NCBI GenBank assembly: GCA_015060865.1
Contig: SUXS01000002.1
Location: 101,882-165,881, forward strand
DNA length: 64,000 nt
Direction: 5' to 3'
Source: Bacteroidales bacterium
GTDB lineage: Bacteria; Bacteroidota; Bacteroidia; Bacteroidales; Bacteroidaceae
The notes beneath the pieces were generated by a model. It was not told the origin of the DNA. It did not search any database and saw nothing but the letters and a program-made list of their open reading frames with translations. Within the stretch, counting starts at the first letter, position 1. Every line of letters begins with the position of its first letter. Position numbers and translations under genes: made by a program. Below are positions 33,118-43,212 of this stretch, piece after piece.

Positions 33118-36100
33118 ATGAAAAGACACACAGCCATTGCAGCCCTACTGCTGATACCCGCTCTCATGAGCACAGCACAGCAGGTGAGTGAGACAAAGCA
33201 GGGACTCCGCGTAGACCCCGCCGGTGACAACCCCACGACAGAGGTATCGGTATATGCACCGAACATCATCCGCGTGACCAAATATGCCGACGGCCTTGAG
33301 GCGCTGCCTGCCAAGAAGAGCTACTCCGTCATCATGGAGCCCGAGAAGGGTAAGGGTCTGTGGAGCGTTGAGGGCAACACCCTGCGCACCGCATGCCTCA
33401 CGGTGACCGTCGATGCTGCTACAGGTGTGGTTCGCTTTGCCGATGCCGATGGCAACGTCCTGCTTGCCGAGAAGGGTGCTGCCGAGGTGGCATCCATCGC
33501 CACAGGTGTCGACAAGGGGCAGTATCGCATACGTCAGGACTTCCTGCTCGGCACCGACGAGGCCATCTACGGCCTTGGCCAACGCCGCAGCCCCAAGCTC
33601 AACCAGCGTGGCGAGAAAGTGGAGATATGGAACCACAATGCCAACATCACCATCCCCTACTTCACCTCCGTGAAGGGCTACGGACTCTATTGGGACAATG
33701 CCGGACGCAGCCACTTTGAGGACACTCCCGAAGCCACCACCTTCACCTCTGAGGTGGCACAAGGGGTCGACTACTACTTCCTCTACCGCGATGGTACTCA
33801 AGACGGTGTCATCGCCTCTATCCGCCAGCTCACGGGTCAGGCCACCATGTTCCCCCTCTGGACTATGGGCCACTGGCAGTGCCGCGAGCGCTACAAGACC
33901 AGCGACGAGCTGTGCGAGGTGCTCGACAAGTATCGTGAGTTGCAGATTCCACTCGACGGCATCGTGCAGGACTGGCAATACTGGGGATGCGACTCCAACT
34001 GGAATGCCATGGACTTCATGAACCCCTATTATATCAATAAGGTGGGCGACCCCGCTTGGAGCAAGTACCTCCCCGACGACCTGCGCCCTCTGGCTGCCGA
34101 ATACGTGAAGAAGGGACTCGAGCCCCGCATCAAGTCGCCCCAGGAGATGATTGACTACGTGCATAGCCGCAATGCTCACCTGATGATTTCCATCTGGGCC
34201 AACTTCGGTCCGTGGACACCTCAATTCAAGGAGCTCGATGCCATCGGTGCCCTGTACCCCTTCGAGACATGGCCCACCAACCGCGGTGTACGCCCCTACG
34301 ACCCCTTCAACCCCGCTGCACGCGAAATCTACTGGAAATACCTCAAGCATCTCTATGGCATGAACATCGATGCCTGGTGGACCGACTCCACCGAGCCCGA
34401 CCACTTCGAGAAGCCCGGCGATGATGACCACCTCACAGCCAATGGCAGCTGGCGCAGCGTGAAGAACGCCTTCCCCCTGATGACCAACAAGGGCATCTAC
34501 GAGAAGCTACGCCAGCAGAAGGGCAACGACAAGCGTGCCTTCATGATGACCCGCAGCAGTTCGTTCGGCATACAGCACTACGGCACCTTCAGCTGGAGTG
34601 GAGATATTAACTCTAATTGGGAGACTTTCAAGAATCAGATACCTTCGGGTCTTAACTATATCCTCTGCGGTATACCCTATTGGAATACCGACATAGGCGG
34701 CTTCTTCTGCTGGGATTACAACAACAATCCCCGCGACCCCTTCGCACAGGAGCTGCAGGTGCGCTGGATGCAGTGGGGCTGCTTCATGCCTCTCATGCGC
34801 AACCACGTATCTTCACCCATGGTCAACGAACTCTACCGCTATGCCGAACCCGGACACTGGGCCTTCGACGTGCAAAAGCAATACATCGAGCTGCGCTACC
34901 GCCTGCTCCCCTACATCTACAGCAACTGTGGCGATGTGGTACAGCGCAGCGGCTCCATGATGCGTGCCCTCGTGATGGACTTCCCGCGCGACAAGAGAGC
35001 CATCAACCTCACCGACGAGTACCTCTTCGGCCGCAACATCTTGGTGAAGCCCATCACCGACCCGCTCTACACCTACCTCGACTACGGCAAGATAGGTCAT
35101 GCCATCTATCCAGAGATAGAGCGTGCTGCAGCCCCCGTCAAGGTATACCTGCCCGAGGGTGCCGATTGGTGGGATTTCTGGAGCAACGAGTACCATGCTG
35201 GCGGCCAAACCATCTTGCGCCCCGCACCCATCCATATCATGCCGCTCTTCGTCAAGGCGGGTAGCATCATCCCCTTCGGCCCTGCCGTGCAGTATGCTGC
35301 CGAGAAGGCTTGGGACAACCTCGAGGTGCGCATATACCCTGGTGCCGATGGCGAGTTTATCCTTTATGAGGACGAGGGCGACAACTACAACTACGAGAAG
35401 GGCGCCTTCACCGAAATTCCCTTCCGTTGGGACAACGACCACGGCACCCTCATCATCGGTGAGCGCAAGGGCAAGTACAAGGGCATGCTCAAGGAACGCA
35501 AGTTCCGCATCCACCTCGTGAGCAAGGAGTCACCGGCAGGCGATACCGAGGCGCAGACCTTCACCACCGTAGAATACACCGGCAAGGAGGTACGCGTAAA
35601 ACTGTGCGAAGGCACTGTGCCCGACGGCATGGAAGATGTCACCAGTACCTACATTGCCAACCCCAGTTTCGAGGTAGATGGCCGCTCGGGCAATAAGTTC
35701 GACCCCGAAGGCTGGAGCGTCAGCAGTCCCACCTCATGGTGGGGTATCAACACCCACGGAGGCGGCGAGCCCCGTCCTACCCACGGACGTTATATTTTCG
35801 GCGTTCACGACAACAGCAACACCCTTACTGCTTCCATCACGCAGGTCATCAGCAATCTGCCCCAGGGTGACTACGTACTGGCAGTTGACATGCACGCCTC
35901 CAACACCCCTAACGCCATTCGCGTAGGTGCCCAGCGCCTCTTTGCTGGCGATGCCGTGGCCTACTTCCGCGACCAGGTGAAAGATGCTGGCATTGGCGAC
36001 AACTACCCCATGCAGACCATCAAGCTCTCCTTCACCCATAAGGCCGACAAGGCTTCCCTCACCATCGGTGTAGCTACCGACGGAGCCCCCAACTCTACAT

Positions 36101-36144
36101 GGTTCAAGATCGACAACTTCCGCCTCTACCGCGTAGAGGAATAG
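33118..36144 (+). CDS. GH31 family alpha-glucosidase/alpha-xylosidase with C-terminal CBM-like domain
   Basis: 1008 aa; GLGQRRSPKLNQRG, WMTxSTEP-like DAWWTDSTEPDHF, FSWSGDINSNWETF, extra C-term IANPSFEVDGRSGNKFDPEGWSVSS. Confidence 0.92.
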   Translation: MKRHTAIAALLLIPALMSTAQQVSETKQGLRVDPAGDNPTTEVSVYAPNIIRVTKYADGLEALPAKKSYSVIMEPEKGKGLWSVEGNTLRTACLTVTVDAATGVVRFADADGNVLLAEKGAAEVASIATGVDKGQYRIRQDFLLGTDEAIYGLGQRRSPKLNQRGEKVEIWNHNANITIPYFTSVKGYGLYWDNAGRSHFEDTPEATTFTSEVAQGVDYYFLYRDGTQDGVIASIRQLTGQATMFPLWTMGHWQCRERYKTSDELCEVLDKYRELQIPLDGIVQDWQYWGCDSNWNAMDFMNPYYINKVGDPAWSKYLPDDLRPLAAEYVKKGLEPRIKSPQEMIDYVHSRNAHLMISIWANFGPWTPQFKELDAIGALYPFETWPTNRGVRPYDPFNPAAREIYWKYLKHLYGMNIDAWWTDSTEPDHFEKPGDDDHLTANGSWRSVKNAFPLMTNKGIYEKLRQQKGNDKRAFMMTRSSSFGIQHYGTFSWSGDINSNWETFKNQIPSGLNYILCGIPYWNTDIGGFFCWDYNNNPRDPFAQELQVRWMQWGCFMPLMRNHVSSPMVNELYRYAEPGHWAFDVQKQYIELRYRLLPYIYSNCGDVVQRSGSMMRALVMDFPRDKRAINLTDEYLFGRNILVKPITDPLYTYLDYGKIGHAIYPEIERAAAPVKVYLPEGADWWDFWSNEYHAGGQTILRPAPIHIMPLFVKAGSIIPFGPAVQYAAEKAWDNLEVRIYPGADGEFILYEDEGDNYNYEKGAFTEIPFRWDNDHGTLIIGERKGKYKGMLKERKFRIHLVSKESPAGDTEAQTFTTVEYTGKEVRVKLCEGTVPDGMEDVTSTYIANPSFEVDGRSGNKFDPEGWSVSSPTSWWGINTHGGGEPRPTHGRYIFGVHDNSNTLTASITQVISNLPQGDYVLAVDMHASNTPNAIRVGAQRLFAGDAVAYFRDQVKDAGIGDNYPMQTIKLSFTHKADKASLTIGVATDGAPNSTWFKIDNFRLYRVEE

Positions 36145-36192
36145 GTGCCTGGTACCAACCTGCTTTAATCACTCACAAAATCTTTTGCGACA

Positions 36193-37584
36193 ATGAAAAG
36201 CCTCAATAAACGATTCGTATACTTCATTTGTATGGTATCAGCCATGGGCGGCTTGCTCTTTGGCTACGACTGGGTAGTGATAGGCGGTGCCAAGCCCTTC
36301 TACGAACTCTTCTTTGGCATATCAGACTCGCCCCTCATGCAGGGCGTGGCCATGACTACCGCTCTTATCGGTTGCCTCGTGGGTGCCATGATTGCTGGTG
36401 CTATGGCCGACAAGTATGGCCGCAAACCCTTGCTCATCATTTCGGCCGTGCTCTTCACTGTGTCTGCCGTTGCTACGGGAGTATTTGATGATTTCACGCT
36501 ATTCAATATCGCCCGTTTCGTAGGTGGCATAGGCATCGGTATCGCTTCGGCCCTGTCGCCTATGTATATTGCCGAGATTTCGCCCAGTGCTATCCGTGGC
36601 AAGCTCGTGTCGCTCAATCAGATGACTATCGTGCTCGGTATCCTCGGAGCACAGATTGCCAATTGGCTCATAGCAGAGGATGTGCCTTCAAGCTTTGGTA
36701 GCACCGAGATTCTATCTTCGTGGAACGGACAGATGGGTTGGCGTTGGATGTTCTGGGCCGAAGCTGTGCCAGCATCGCTCTTCCTGCTGCTGGCCTTCTT
36801 CATCCCCGAGAGTCCGCGTTGGCAGGTGCTTCGTGGCTATCAGTCGCAAGCCCAGGCTACGCTTACCCATATTGGTGGTGAGGAGTATGCCCGTACCGAG
36901 ATGGATACCATACGCCAGTCGGTCAATGCCGATGCTTCGGCCGAGAAGGCTGGCCTCAAGACCCTCTTCTCGCGCAAGTATGCCACTGTGCTCACCTTGG
37001 GTATCATCATCGCCGTGTTTCAGCAGTGGTGTGGCACCAATGTCATATTCAATTATGCTCAAGAGATTTTCTCAGCTGCAGGCTATAGCGTAGGCGATGT
37101 GTTGTTCAATATTGTCGTAACTGGTGTGGCCAATGTAATCTTTACTATCGTAGCCCTCTTTACTATCGACCGCTGGGGACGTCGCTCGCTCATGCTCTTT
37201 GGTGCAGGTAGTCTCTCGGTCATCTACCTCATTTTGGGAACGTGCTATCATTTCCATGTTACAGGTTTCGGTATGGTCATACTCGTTGTGTTGGCTATAT
37301 CTGCTTATGCCATGACCTTGGGCCCTGTCACCTGGGTATTGTTGGCCGAGATTTTCCCCAACCGCGTGCGTGGTATAGCCATGGCGACATGTACCTTTGC
37401 CCTGTGGGTAGGCAGCTGCACGCTCACCTTCTTCTTCCCCCCGATGAATGCAGCGCTGGGCAGTAGCGGCTCCTTCTGGATTTATAGCGCCATCTGCTGT
37501 GCAGGCTTCCTGTACTTTTTGCGCCGCTGTCCCGAGACCAAGGGCAAGAGCCTCGAAGATTTGGAAAAGCAATTAGTGAAATAA
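36193..37584 (+). CDS. MFS sugar porter (XylE-like)
   Basis: 463 aa; GGLLFGYDWVVIGGA; GRKPLLI; GGIGIGIASALSPMYIAEISPSAIRGKLVSLNQ; PETKGKSLEDLE. Confidence 0.93.
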   Translation: MKSLNKRFVYFICMVSAMGGLLFGYDWVVIGGAKPFYELFFGISDSPLMQGVAMTTALIGCLVGAMIAGAMADKYGRKPLLIISAVLFTVSAVATGVFDDFTLFNIARFVGGIGIGIASALSPMYIAEISPSAIRGKLVSLNQMTIVLGILGAQIANWLIAEDVPSSFGSTEILSSWNGQMGWRWMFWAEAVPASLFLLLAFFIPESPRWQVLRGYQSQAQATLTHIGGEEYARTEMDTIRQSVNADASAEKAGLKTLFSRKYATVLTLGIIIAVFQQWCGTNVIFNYAQEIFSAAGYSVGDVLFNIVVTGVANVIFTIVALFTIDRWGRRSLMLFGAGSLSVIYLILGTCYHFHVTGFGMVILVVLAISAYAMTLGPVTWVLLAEIFPNRVRGIAMATCTFALWVGSCTLTFFFPPMNAALGSSGSFWIYSAICCAGFLYFLRRCPETKGKSLEDLEKQLVK

Positions 37585-37661
37585 TCAGTAATATAGAATA
37601 TCTTAGGGTATCCTAAGACTCCCTATGATTCCCTAACCCCCCCTATAAAAAACAAAACACA

Positions 37662-40600
37662 ATGGTAAAAGCATGGAGAGAGCAGGTGACCATCCCCACC
37701 TACGAGGTGGGTGCACCTGAAAAGAACCCCATATTCCTTGAGAACCGCGTGTATCAAGGAAGCAGCGGTGTGGTATACCCCTATCCCGTCATCGAACGCA
37801 TAAGCGACGAGCGTGTCGACAAGGAGTACAACGCCATCTATATTGAGAACGAGTACCTCAAAGTGATGATCCTGCCCGAGCTGGGCGGCCGTGTGCAGAT
37901 GGCCTACGACAAGGTCAAGCAACGCCATTTCGTATACTACAACCACGTCATCAAGCCCGCCCTCGTCGGTTTGGCTGGTCCGTGGATCAGTGGCGGCATC
38001 GAGTTCAACTGGCCCCAGCATCACCGCCCGTCAACCTATATGCCCGTCGATGCCACCATCGAGGAGCACCCCGACGGCAGCGTCACCGTGTGGGTCAACG
38101 AGATGGAGCGCATGTTCCACCAGAAGGGTATGGCAGGCTTCACCCTGCGCCCCGGCTGCGCTTACCTCGAGATACAGGGTCGTCTGAGCAACCGCTCACC
38201 CCTTCCGCAGACCTTCCTCTGGTGGGCCAACCCCGCCGTTGAGGTGGGCGACCACTACCAGAGCGTGTTTCCGCCCGATGTGAATGCCGTCTTCGACCAT
38301 GGCAAGCGTGCCGTGAGCTCATTCCCCATCGCCACGGGCACCTATTATAAGATGGACTACTCGGCCGGTGTCGACATCTCCAACTACAAGAACATCCCCG
38401 TGCCTACCTCCTACATGGCCGTCAATTCCAAGTACGATTTTGAGGGAGGCTACGAGAACGATACCCAGGGCGGCATGCTCCATGTGGCCAGCCATCACTT
38501 CAGTCCCGGCAAGAAGCAGTGGACCTGGGGCAATGGCGACTTTGGCCGTGCGTGGGACCGCTGCCTCACCGACGACGACTATGAGGGTGCACCCGGCGTG
38601 TTCCGCCCCTACATAGAGCTCATGGCAGGCGTCTATACCGAGAACCAGCCCGACTTCACTTGGCTCATGCCCTACGAGGAGAAGCAGTTCGTGCAGTATT
38701 TCATGCCCTACCGCGAACTGGGCATCGTGAAGCAGGCCAGCAAAGACTTCGTCATGAATATCCACGAGGATGGCCGCCTTCAGGTATATGCCACCTCCAA
38801 GCAAGAGGTTGAGATTAGTGTAATTACCCATCATTCCCAGTGCTTGCTGCGCAAGACCGTGACCCTCTCGCCCGAAGTGCTCTTCGATGAGGTCATCGAC
38901 CTGCAGGGCCACAGCATCAACGAACTCTCCGTATATCTCTCTCGCCCCGATGTGGCCGACCCCTCACACCGCATCCATACCATACTCGCCTGGCAAGCCG
39001 AGCCCGATGATATACGCCCCATCCCCGATGCAGCCGAGCCCGCTCTGCGCCCCGAGGAAATCAAGACCATCGACCAACTCTACCTCACCGGTCTGCACCT
39101 CGAGCAGTACCGCCACGCCACGTGGTCGGCTCTCGACTACTACGAGGAGGCCCTGCGCCGCGACCCTATGGACTACCGATGCAACAATCAGGTAGGTCTG
39201 TGGTACCTGCGTCGTGGTCGCTTCGACAAGGCCGAACCCTACCTGCGCACTGCTGTCAAGGTGCTGCAGCGTCGCAACCCCAATCCCTACGACGGAGAGC
39301 CCATCTACAACCTCGCCCTCTGCCTCAAGTATCAGTTCCGTCCTTACGAAGCACACGAACTCTTCTGGAAGGCTACGTGGAACAAGGCTTGGGCCGATGC
39401 CGCCTACTTTGAGGCCGCTTGCATTAGCACTGGCATGCGTGACTTCGACAATGCCCTCGACGAGGTCAACCGTTGCCTCATCCACAACAGCCACAACCAT
39501 AAGGCACGCGCCCTGAAGGCTTCCATCTTGCGTAAGCTGGGCAAGAGCGATGAGGCTCTCGCGTGGATACACGAGTCCTACACTATAGACCTCTTCAACT
39601 ACGGCTGCATGTTTGAGGAATACCTCATCGCCGGTAGCGAAGAACCCCTACAACGCCTCATCACCCTCATGCATGGCGAGGTGTGCAACTACCACGAGCT
39701 TGCTCTCGACTATGCCCAAGCGCGCCTCTTCGATGAGGCCGTGCAGGTGCTTACCATCCCCGCCGTAGCCGAGCAGTTGGCCCAGGCATCACCCCTCACT
39801 TCCTACTACCTCGGCTACTTCATGCAGGGGCAGGGACTCATCGATGAGGCCAATGCCCACTTTGCCCGTGCCGAGCATACCGACCCGCGCTGCTGTTTCC
39901 CCAACCGCCTCGAAGATGTGCAGGTGCTCACCATCGCCAAGCGCTGCCCTCCTCAGGGCGCTCGTGCCCCCTATTTCCTCGGATGCCTCTACTATGACAA
40001 GCGCCAGTACCATCTTGCCAAGGAAAACTGGGAGCTCTCGGCCCAGCGCGATGCCGAGTTCCCCACCGTATGGCGCAACCTCGCCCTATACTATTATAAT
40101 AAGGAGCACAACCGCGATCTCGCCCTTGAGTATATGGAGCGTGCCTTCCGCCTCGACCCCACCGACAGCCGCATCCTCATGGAGCTCGACCAACTCTACA
40201 AGGTCACCGGTCGCCCTCATGCCGAGCGCCTTGCCCACTTGGAGCAGTACCCCGCACTCATTGCCGAGCGCGACGACCTCCTGCTCGAACAGATTACCCT
40301 GCTCAACCACCTCGGGCGCTACGATGAGGCCATGGCATTGCTCGACAGCCACATCTTCCACCCCTGGGAGGGAGGCGAAGGCAAGGTACCTGCACAGTAC
40401 CAGTATGCTCGTGTGGAAAAGGCGAAAAGCCTGCTTGCAGACTTTTCAATTCACAATTCACAATTGACAATTGACAATTCCGCAGCGCAGCGAGAGCATA
40501 ATTCAGAATTAACAATTGACAATTCGGATGTTCATAATTCAAAATTCATAATTCATAATTCATTGCTTGAGCAAGCCATAAGCTTGCTCAAGCAATGCCT

Positions 40601-41108
40601 CCTCTATCCCCACCATCTTGGCGAGGGCAAGCTGCAGGGAGCACAGGACAACGATTTCCATTACCTCCTGGGCTGTGCCTATGAACTGCTGGGCGACGAT
40701 GTGCAAGCCCGCGAGCATTGGGAGCTGGCCACCTACGGACCCACCGAGCCTGCGGCAGCCATGTACTACAACGATGCCAAGCCCGAGAAGATTTTCTATC
40801 AGGGACTGGCCCTCCTCAAGCTCGGTCGCACTGCCGAGGCTCATGGCCGTTTCCACAAGCTCGTCGGCTACGGCAAGCAGCACCTCTTCGAGCCTCAGGT
40901 GATGGACTACTTCGCCGTCTCGCTGCCCGATCTGCAGATTTGGGATGGCGACCTCAACGAGAAGAACCGCATACACTGCCTCTTCATGCTCGCCCTCGGC
41001 TACACCGGTCTGGGCGACAAGGCACATGCCGAGCGTTACCTCACCGAGGTAGAGCAGCTCGACATCAACCACCAGGGCATCCGTGCCTTGCGGACACTGC
41101 AGATATAA
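37662..41108 (+). CDS. DUF5107 + tetratricopeptide-repeat protein
   Basis: 1148 aa; N-terminal ...LPELGGRVQMAYDK...GGIEFNWPQHHRPSTYMPVDATIE (DUF5107), multiple TPR-like helices; carries in-frame repeat insertion ~40451-40596. Confidence 0.85.
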   Translation: MVKAWREQVTIPTYEVGAPEKNPIFLENRVYQGSSGVVYPYPVIERISDERVDKEYNAIYIENEYLKVMILPELGGRVQMAYDKVKQRHFVYYNHVIKPALVGLAGPWISGGIEFNWPQHHRPSTYMPVDATIEEHPDGSVTVWVNEMERMFHQKGMAGFTLRPGCAYLEIQGRLSNRSPLPQTFLWWANPAVEVGDHYQSVFPPDVNAVFDHGKRAVSSFPIATGTYYKMDYSAGVDISNYKNIPVPTSYMAVNSKYDFEGGYENDTQGGMLHVASHHFSPGKKQWTWGNGDFGRAWDRCLTDDDYEGAPGVFRPYIELMAGVYTENQPDFTWLMPYEEKQFVQYFMPYRELGIVKQASKDFVMNIHEDGRLQVYATSKQEVEISVITHHSQCLLRKTVTLSPEVLFDEVIDLQGHSINELSVYLSRPDVADPSHRIHTILAWQAEPDDIRPIPDAAEPALRPEEIKTIDQLYLTGLHLEQYRHATWSALDYYEEALRRDPMDYRCNNQVGLWYLRRGRFDKAEPYLRTAVKVLQRRNPNPYDGEPIYNLALCLKYQFRPYEAHELFWKATWNKAWADAAYFEAACISTGMRDFDNALDEVNRCLIHNSHNHKARALKASILRKLGKSDEALAWIHESYTIDLFNYGCMFEEYLIAGSEEPLQRLITLMHGEVCNYHELALDYAQARLFDEAVQVLTIPAVAEQLAQASPLTSYYLGYFMQGQGLIDEANAHFARAEHTDPRCCFPNRLEDVQVLTIAKRCPPQGARAPYFLGCLYYDKRQYHLAKENWELSAQRDAEFPTVWRNLALYYYNKEHNRDLALEYMERAFRLDPTDSRILMELDQLYKVTGRPHAERLAHLEQYPALIAERDDLLLEQITLLNHLGRYDEAMALLDSHIFHPWEGGEGKVPAQYQYARVEKAKSLLADFSIHNSQLTIDNSAAQREHNSELTIDNSDVHNSKFIIHNSLLEQAISLLKQCLLYPHHLGEGKLQGAQDNDFHYLLGCAYELLGDDVQAREHWELATYGPTEPAAAMYYNDAKPEKIFYQGLALLKLGRTAEAHGRFHKLVGYGKQHLFEPQVMDYFAVSLPDLQIWDGDLNEKNRIHCLFMLALGYTGLGDKAHAERYLTEVEQLDINHQGIRALRTLQI
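40451..40596 (+). repeat. In-frame insertion of heptanucleotide repeats plus 15-bp-stem palindrome inside the TPR CDS
   Basis: TCACAATx2 TGACAATx2 ... TCAGAAT TAACAAT TGACAAT ... TCATAAT TCAAAAT TCATAATx2 then ATTGCTTGAGCAAGC-cataa-GCTTGCTCAAGCAAT (40562-40596). Confidence 0.85.
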
Positions 41109-41130
41109 TGGTAGCTTATACGAACAATAA

Positions 41131-41170
41131 GGAAGGAGGTCGGTACTCAACGGTGCTGACCTCCTATTAT
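41131..41170 (+). terminator. Hairpin downstream of DUF5107 gene
   Basis: AGGAGGTC...GACCTCCT followed by ATTATTT. Confidence 0.5.
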
Positions 41171-41638
41171 TTGCATTCAATTCTGGAAAAAATGAGAGAA
41201 AAAGTTGCAACGGAGTGTAACAAATCCGCTGCATCGACGTATTATAGGCAAAGCTTATGGAATGGTCGCTTGCTATTTCATGGATGAGAATGAAATTCTG
41301 AGTCTCTATTCTGGTATTCTCGCGAATGGCGTATTCTGCGTTACAAAAGCTACGGCAGCAGACAAGAAAGGCCTTTGTCTCGAACACAATTGGTGGAGAT
41401 AGCTCCATCCGCTGAGTGAAAAAGTTTTATTTTTGGCCTGGCACAGTGCAGCGGAGCATTTGCACCGCCGCAATGATGACGATAACGATAACGAAAACAG
41501 GGCAGCGGAGCTGCGGATTGAGAGCCGATGGATGATGGTTTGGGTACTTGAATTGATTATTCTCACGATGAAATGGGGCGATTTTTAGATAACCCCTATG
41601 GCGAAAGTTCATAAATCGGTTGGCTTTGGCAGGGGTAT

Positions 41639-41702
41639 GTCATTTTGAGCATAGCGAAAAATCTCGCAGAGATCCCTCGTCACTATGCTCTGTCGGGATG
41701 AC
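41639..41702. repeat. Extragenic hairpin repeat (GTCAT..AGCATAG..CTATGCT..ATGAC type)
   Basis: GTCATTTTGAGCATAGCGAAAAATCTCGCAGAGATCCCTCGTCACTATGCTCTGTCGGGATGAC. Confidence 0.6.
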
Positions 41703-41790
41703 GCCTTTAGGAAAACTCCAGCACACCTCGCGAAAATTCAGCAACTCTTCACGTAATTTCCAGTTTCCCCGTATACAAAAACTCAAATAT

Positions 41791-41870
41791 CCACGGATAT
41801 TTAATGAAATATCCGCGGTTACGTAATGAAATATCCACGGATACGTGATGAAATATCCGCGGATATTTAA
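41791..41870. repeat. Second copy of the 22-bp palindromic array (four units)
   Basis: CCACGG/CCGCGG/CCACGG/CCGCGG cores at 41791, 41813, 41835, 41857; contains perfect palindrome ATATCCGCGGATAT. Confidence 0.9.
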
Positions 41871-42186
41871 GTTTTTATACACAGAGATCTTCGTTTTCGG
41901 ACAAATGTTTGGTGATTTTACGGAGTTTTCGGTGGAGTTTTCTCGCAGAGAAAGTTGGCTGCACTTTGTTGCGTCGTGCCAATGCCAACCGATTTATGAA
42001 CTTTCGCCAATAGAGCAGGGCGTGCAACCGTCCATTTCATCGAAGCATTACCCTAAAACGTTCTTTGTGCATAGGCAAAAGATGGAGCAGGGACACCCCA
42101 AGAAAACAAGAAAAATGAGGGAAAATTAAAAAAAGTGATGATTTCTTGTTTAATTTGCGGTTGGTCGTTCGTATAATAAAATAAAC

Positions 42187-42687
42187 GTGATGACACAAGA
42201 AGAATTCACATATATGGCAAGCGAGATACGGGCAAAAGCCGTATCGATAGCGGCAAAGTTCGGGTACAGCACCGATGACTCGGAAGACATCGCACAGGAC
42301 GTGATGCTCCGGCTGTGGAGCCTGCACGAGCAGCTGAGCGACGCCACACATCTGAAGGCTTCGGCTATCATCACCGCCAAGCGTGCTTGCATCGACAGAT
42401 GGCGCACCACGCATCAGTACAAGGAGATAGACGATGCGATGCCACTCACCGACGAGACGACACCGCACGACCAACTCGAATATGCCGAACTGGCGCAATG
42501 GCTCGACAAGCAAATCGATAGCCTGCCCTCCACAGCGGGAATGATACTGAGGATGCGCCAGCTCGAACGCCGTGAACTGAACGAGATTGCCGACATCCTG
42601 GGCATAAAGCAGAGTTCGGTATCTACACTGCTGACACGAGCAAGAAGCGAATTGCAAAACAAACTATTGAGGAGGAACCAACTATGA
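42187..42687 (+). CDS. ECF-type RNA polymerase sigma factor
   Basis: 166 aa; YSTDDSEDIAQDVMLRLW, ...ADILGIKQSSVSTLLTRARSELQNKL. Confidence 0.9.
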   Translation: MMTQEEFTYMASEIRAKAVSIAAKFGYSTDDSEDIAQDVMLRLWSLHEQLSDATHLKASAIITAKRACIDRWRTTHQYKEIDDAMPLTDETTPHDQLEYAELAQWLDKQIDSLPSTAGMILRMRQLERRELNEIADILGIKQSSVSTLLTRARSELQNKLLRRNQL

Positions 42688-43199
42688 AGCATCAGTATGA
42701 TAAACAGGAAATAGCCCAGCTGATAGACAAGTTTATGGCTGGCATCACCAGCATCGCCGAGGAAGATGTGCTGGCACAGTACTTCCGCACCCACGAGGTG
42801 AGCGAGGAATGGGCAGTGTACAAGGAGATGTTTGCCCTGTTCGACAATGGAGAGGTGGACATTGAGGTGGAACCCACGAAGCAGGAAGACGAAGTACACA
42901 CCATAAAGGTCGAGATGCCCGCCACGACCAAGCGAAAGAGAACAAGAATGGTAGCCCTAAGATGGACAACGGCTGTTGCCGCCAGCTTGCTACTGCTACT
43001 GATGCTCCACAATACCAATGCCAATAGCAATACCGAGGCTGTGGACAGAATGGTGATGGTGCAGCAACAGAGAATGCTCGATGAGGCCGACAGGTCGTTC
43101 CTGCACACCACAATACGATGCGCTATGGACATTGACGAGACATTCTCGCTGAGCGAGGCGCAAGAGGAGGCGGACTTCCAAACCAATATTTACATTTAA
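42684..43199 (+). CDS. Anti-sigma-like single-TM protein
   Basis: 171 aa; overlaps sigma gene by ATGA; cytoplasmic N-term, TM VALRWTTAVAASLLLLLML. Confidence 0.6.
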   Translation: MKHQYDKQEIAQLIDKFMAGITSIAEEDVLAQYFRTHEVSEEWAVYKEMFALFDNGEVDIEVEPTKQEDEVHTIKVEMPATTKRKRTRMVALRWTTAVAASLLLLLMLHNTNANSNTEAVDRMVMVQQQRMLDEADRSFLHTTIRCAMDIDETFSLSEAQEEADFQTNIYI

Positions 43200-43212
43200 G
43201 TATACTACATAT

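Larger units (their letters stand above)
41596..42013. mobile_element. MITE-like 418-bp element with ~36-bp terminal inverted repeats
   Basis: GGCGAAAGTTCATAAATCGGTTGGC at 41600-41624 and its perfect reverse complement at 41984-42008 (extended ends CTAT..TTGGCA); non-coding interior. Confidence 0.75.

Noticed and set aside
33145-34431. 428-aa minus-strand ORF
   Set aside because: Antisense to the GH31 gene; same codon-bias artefact
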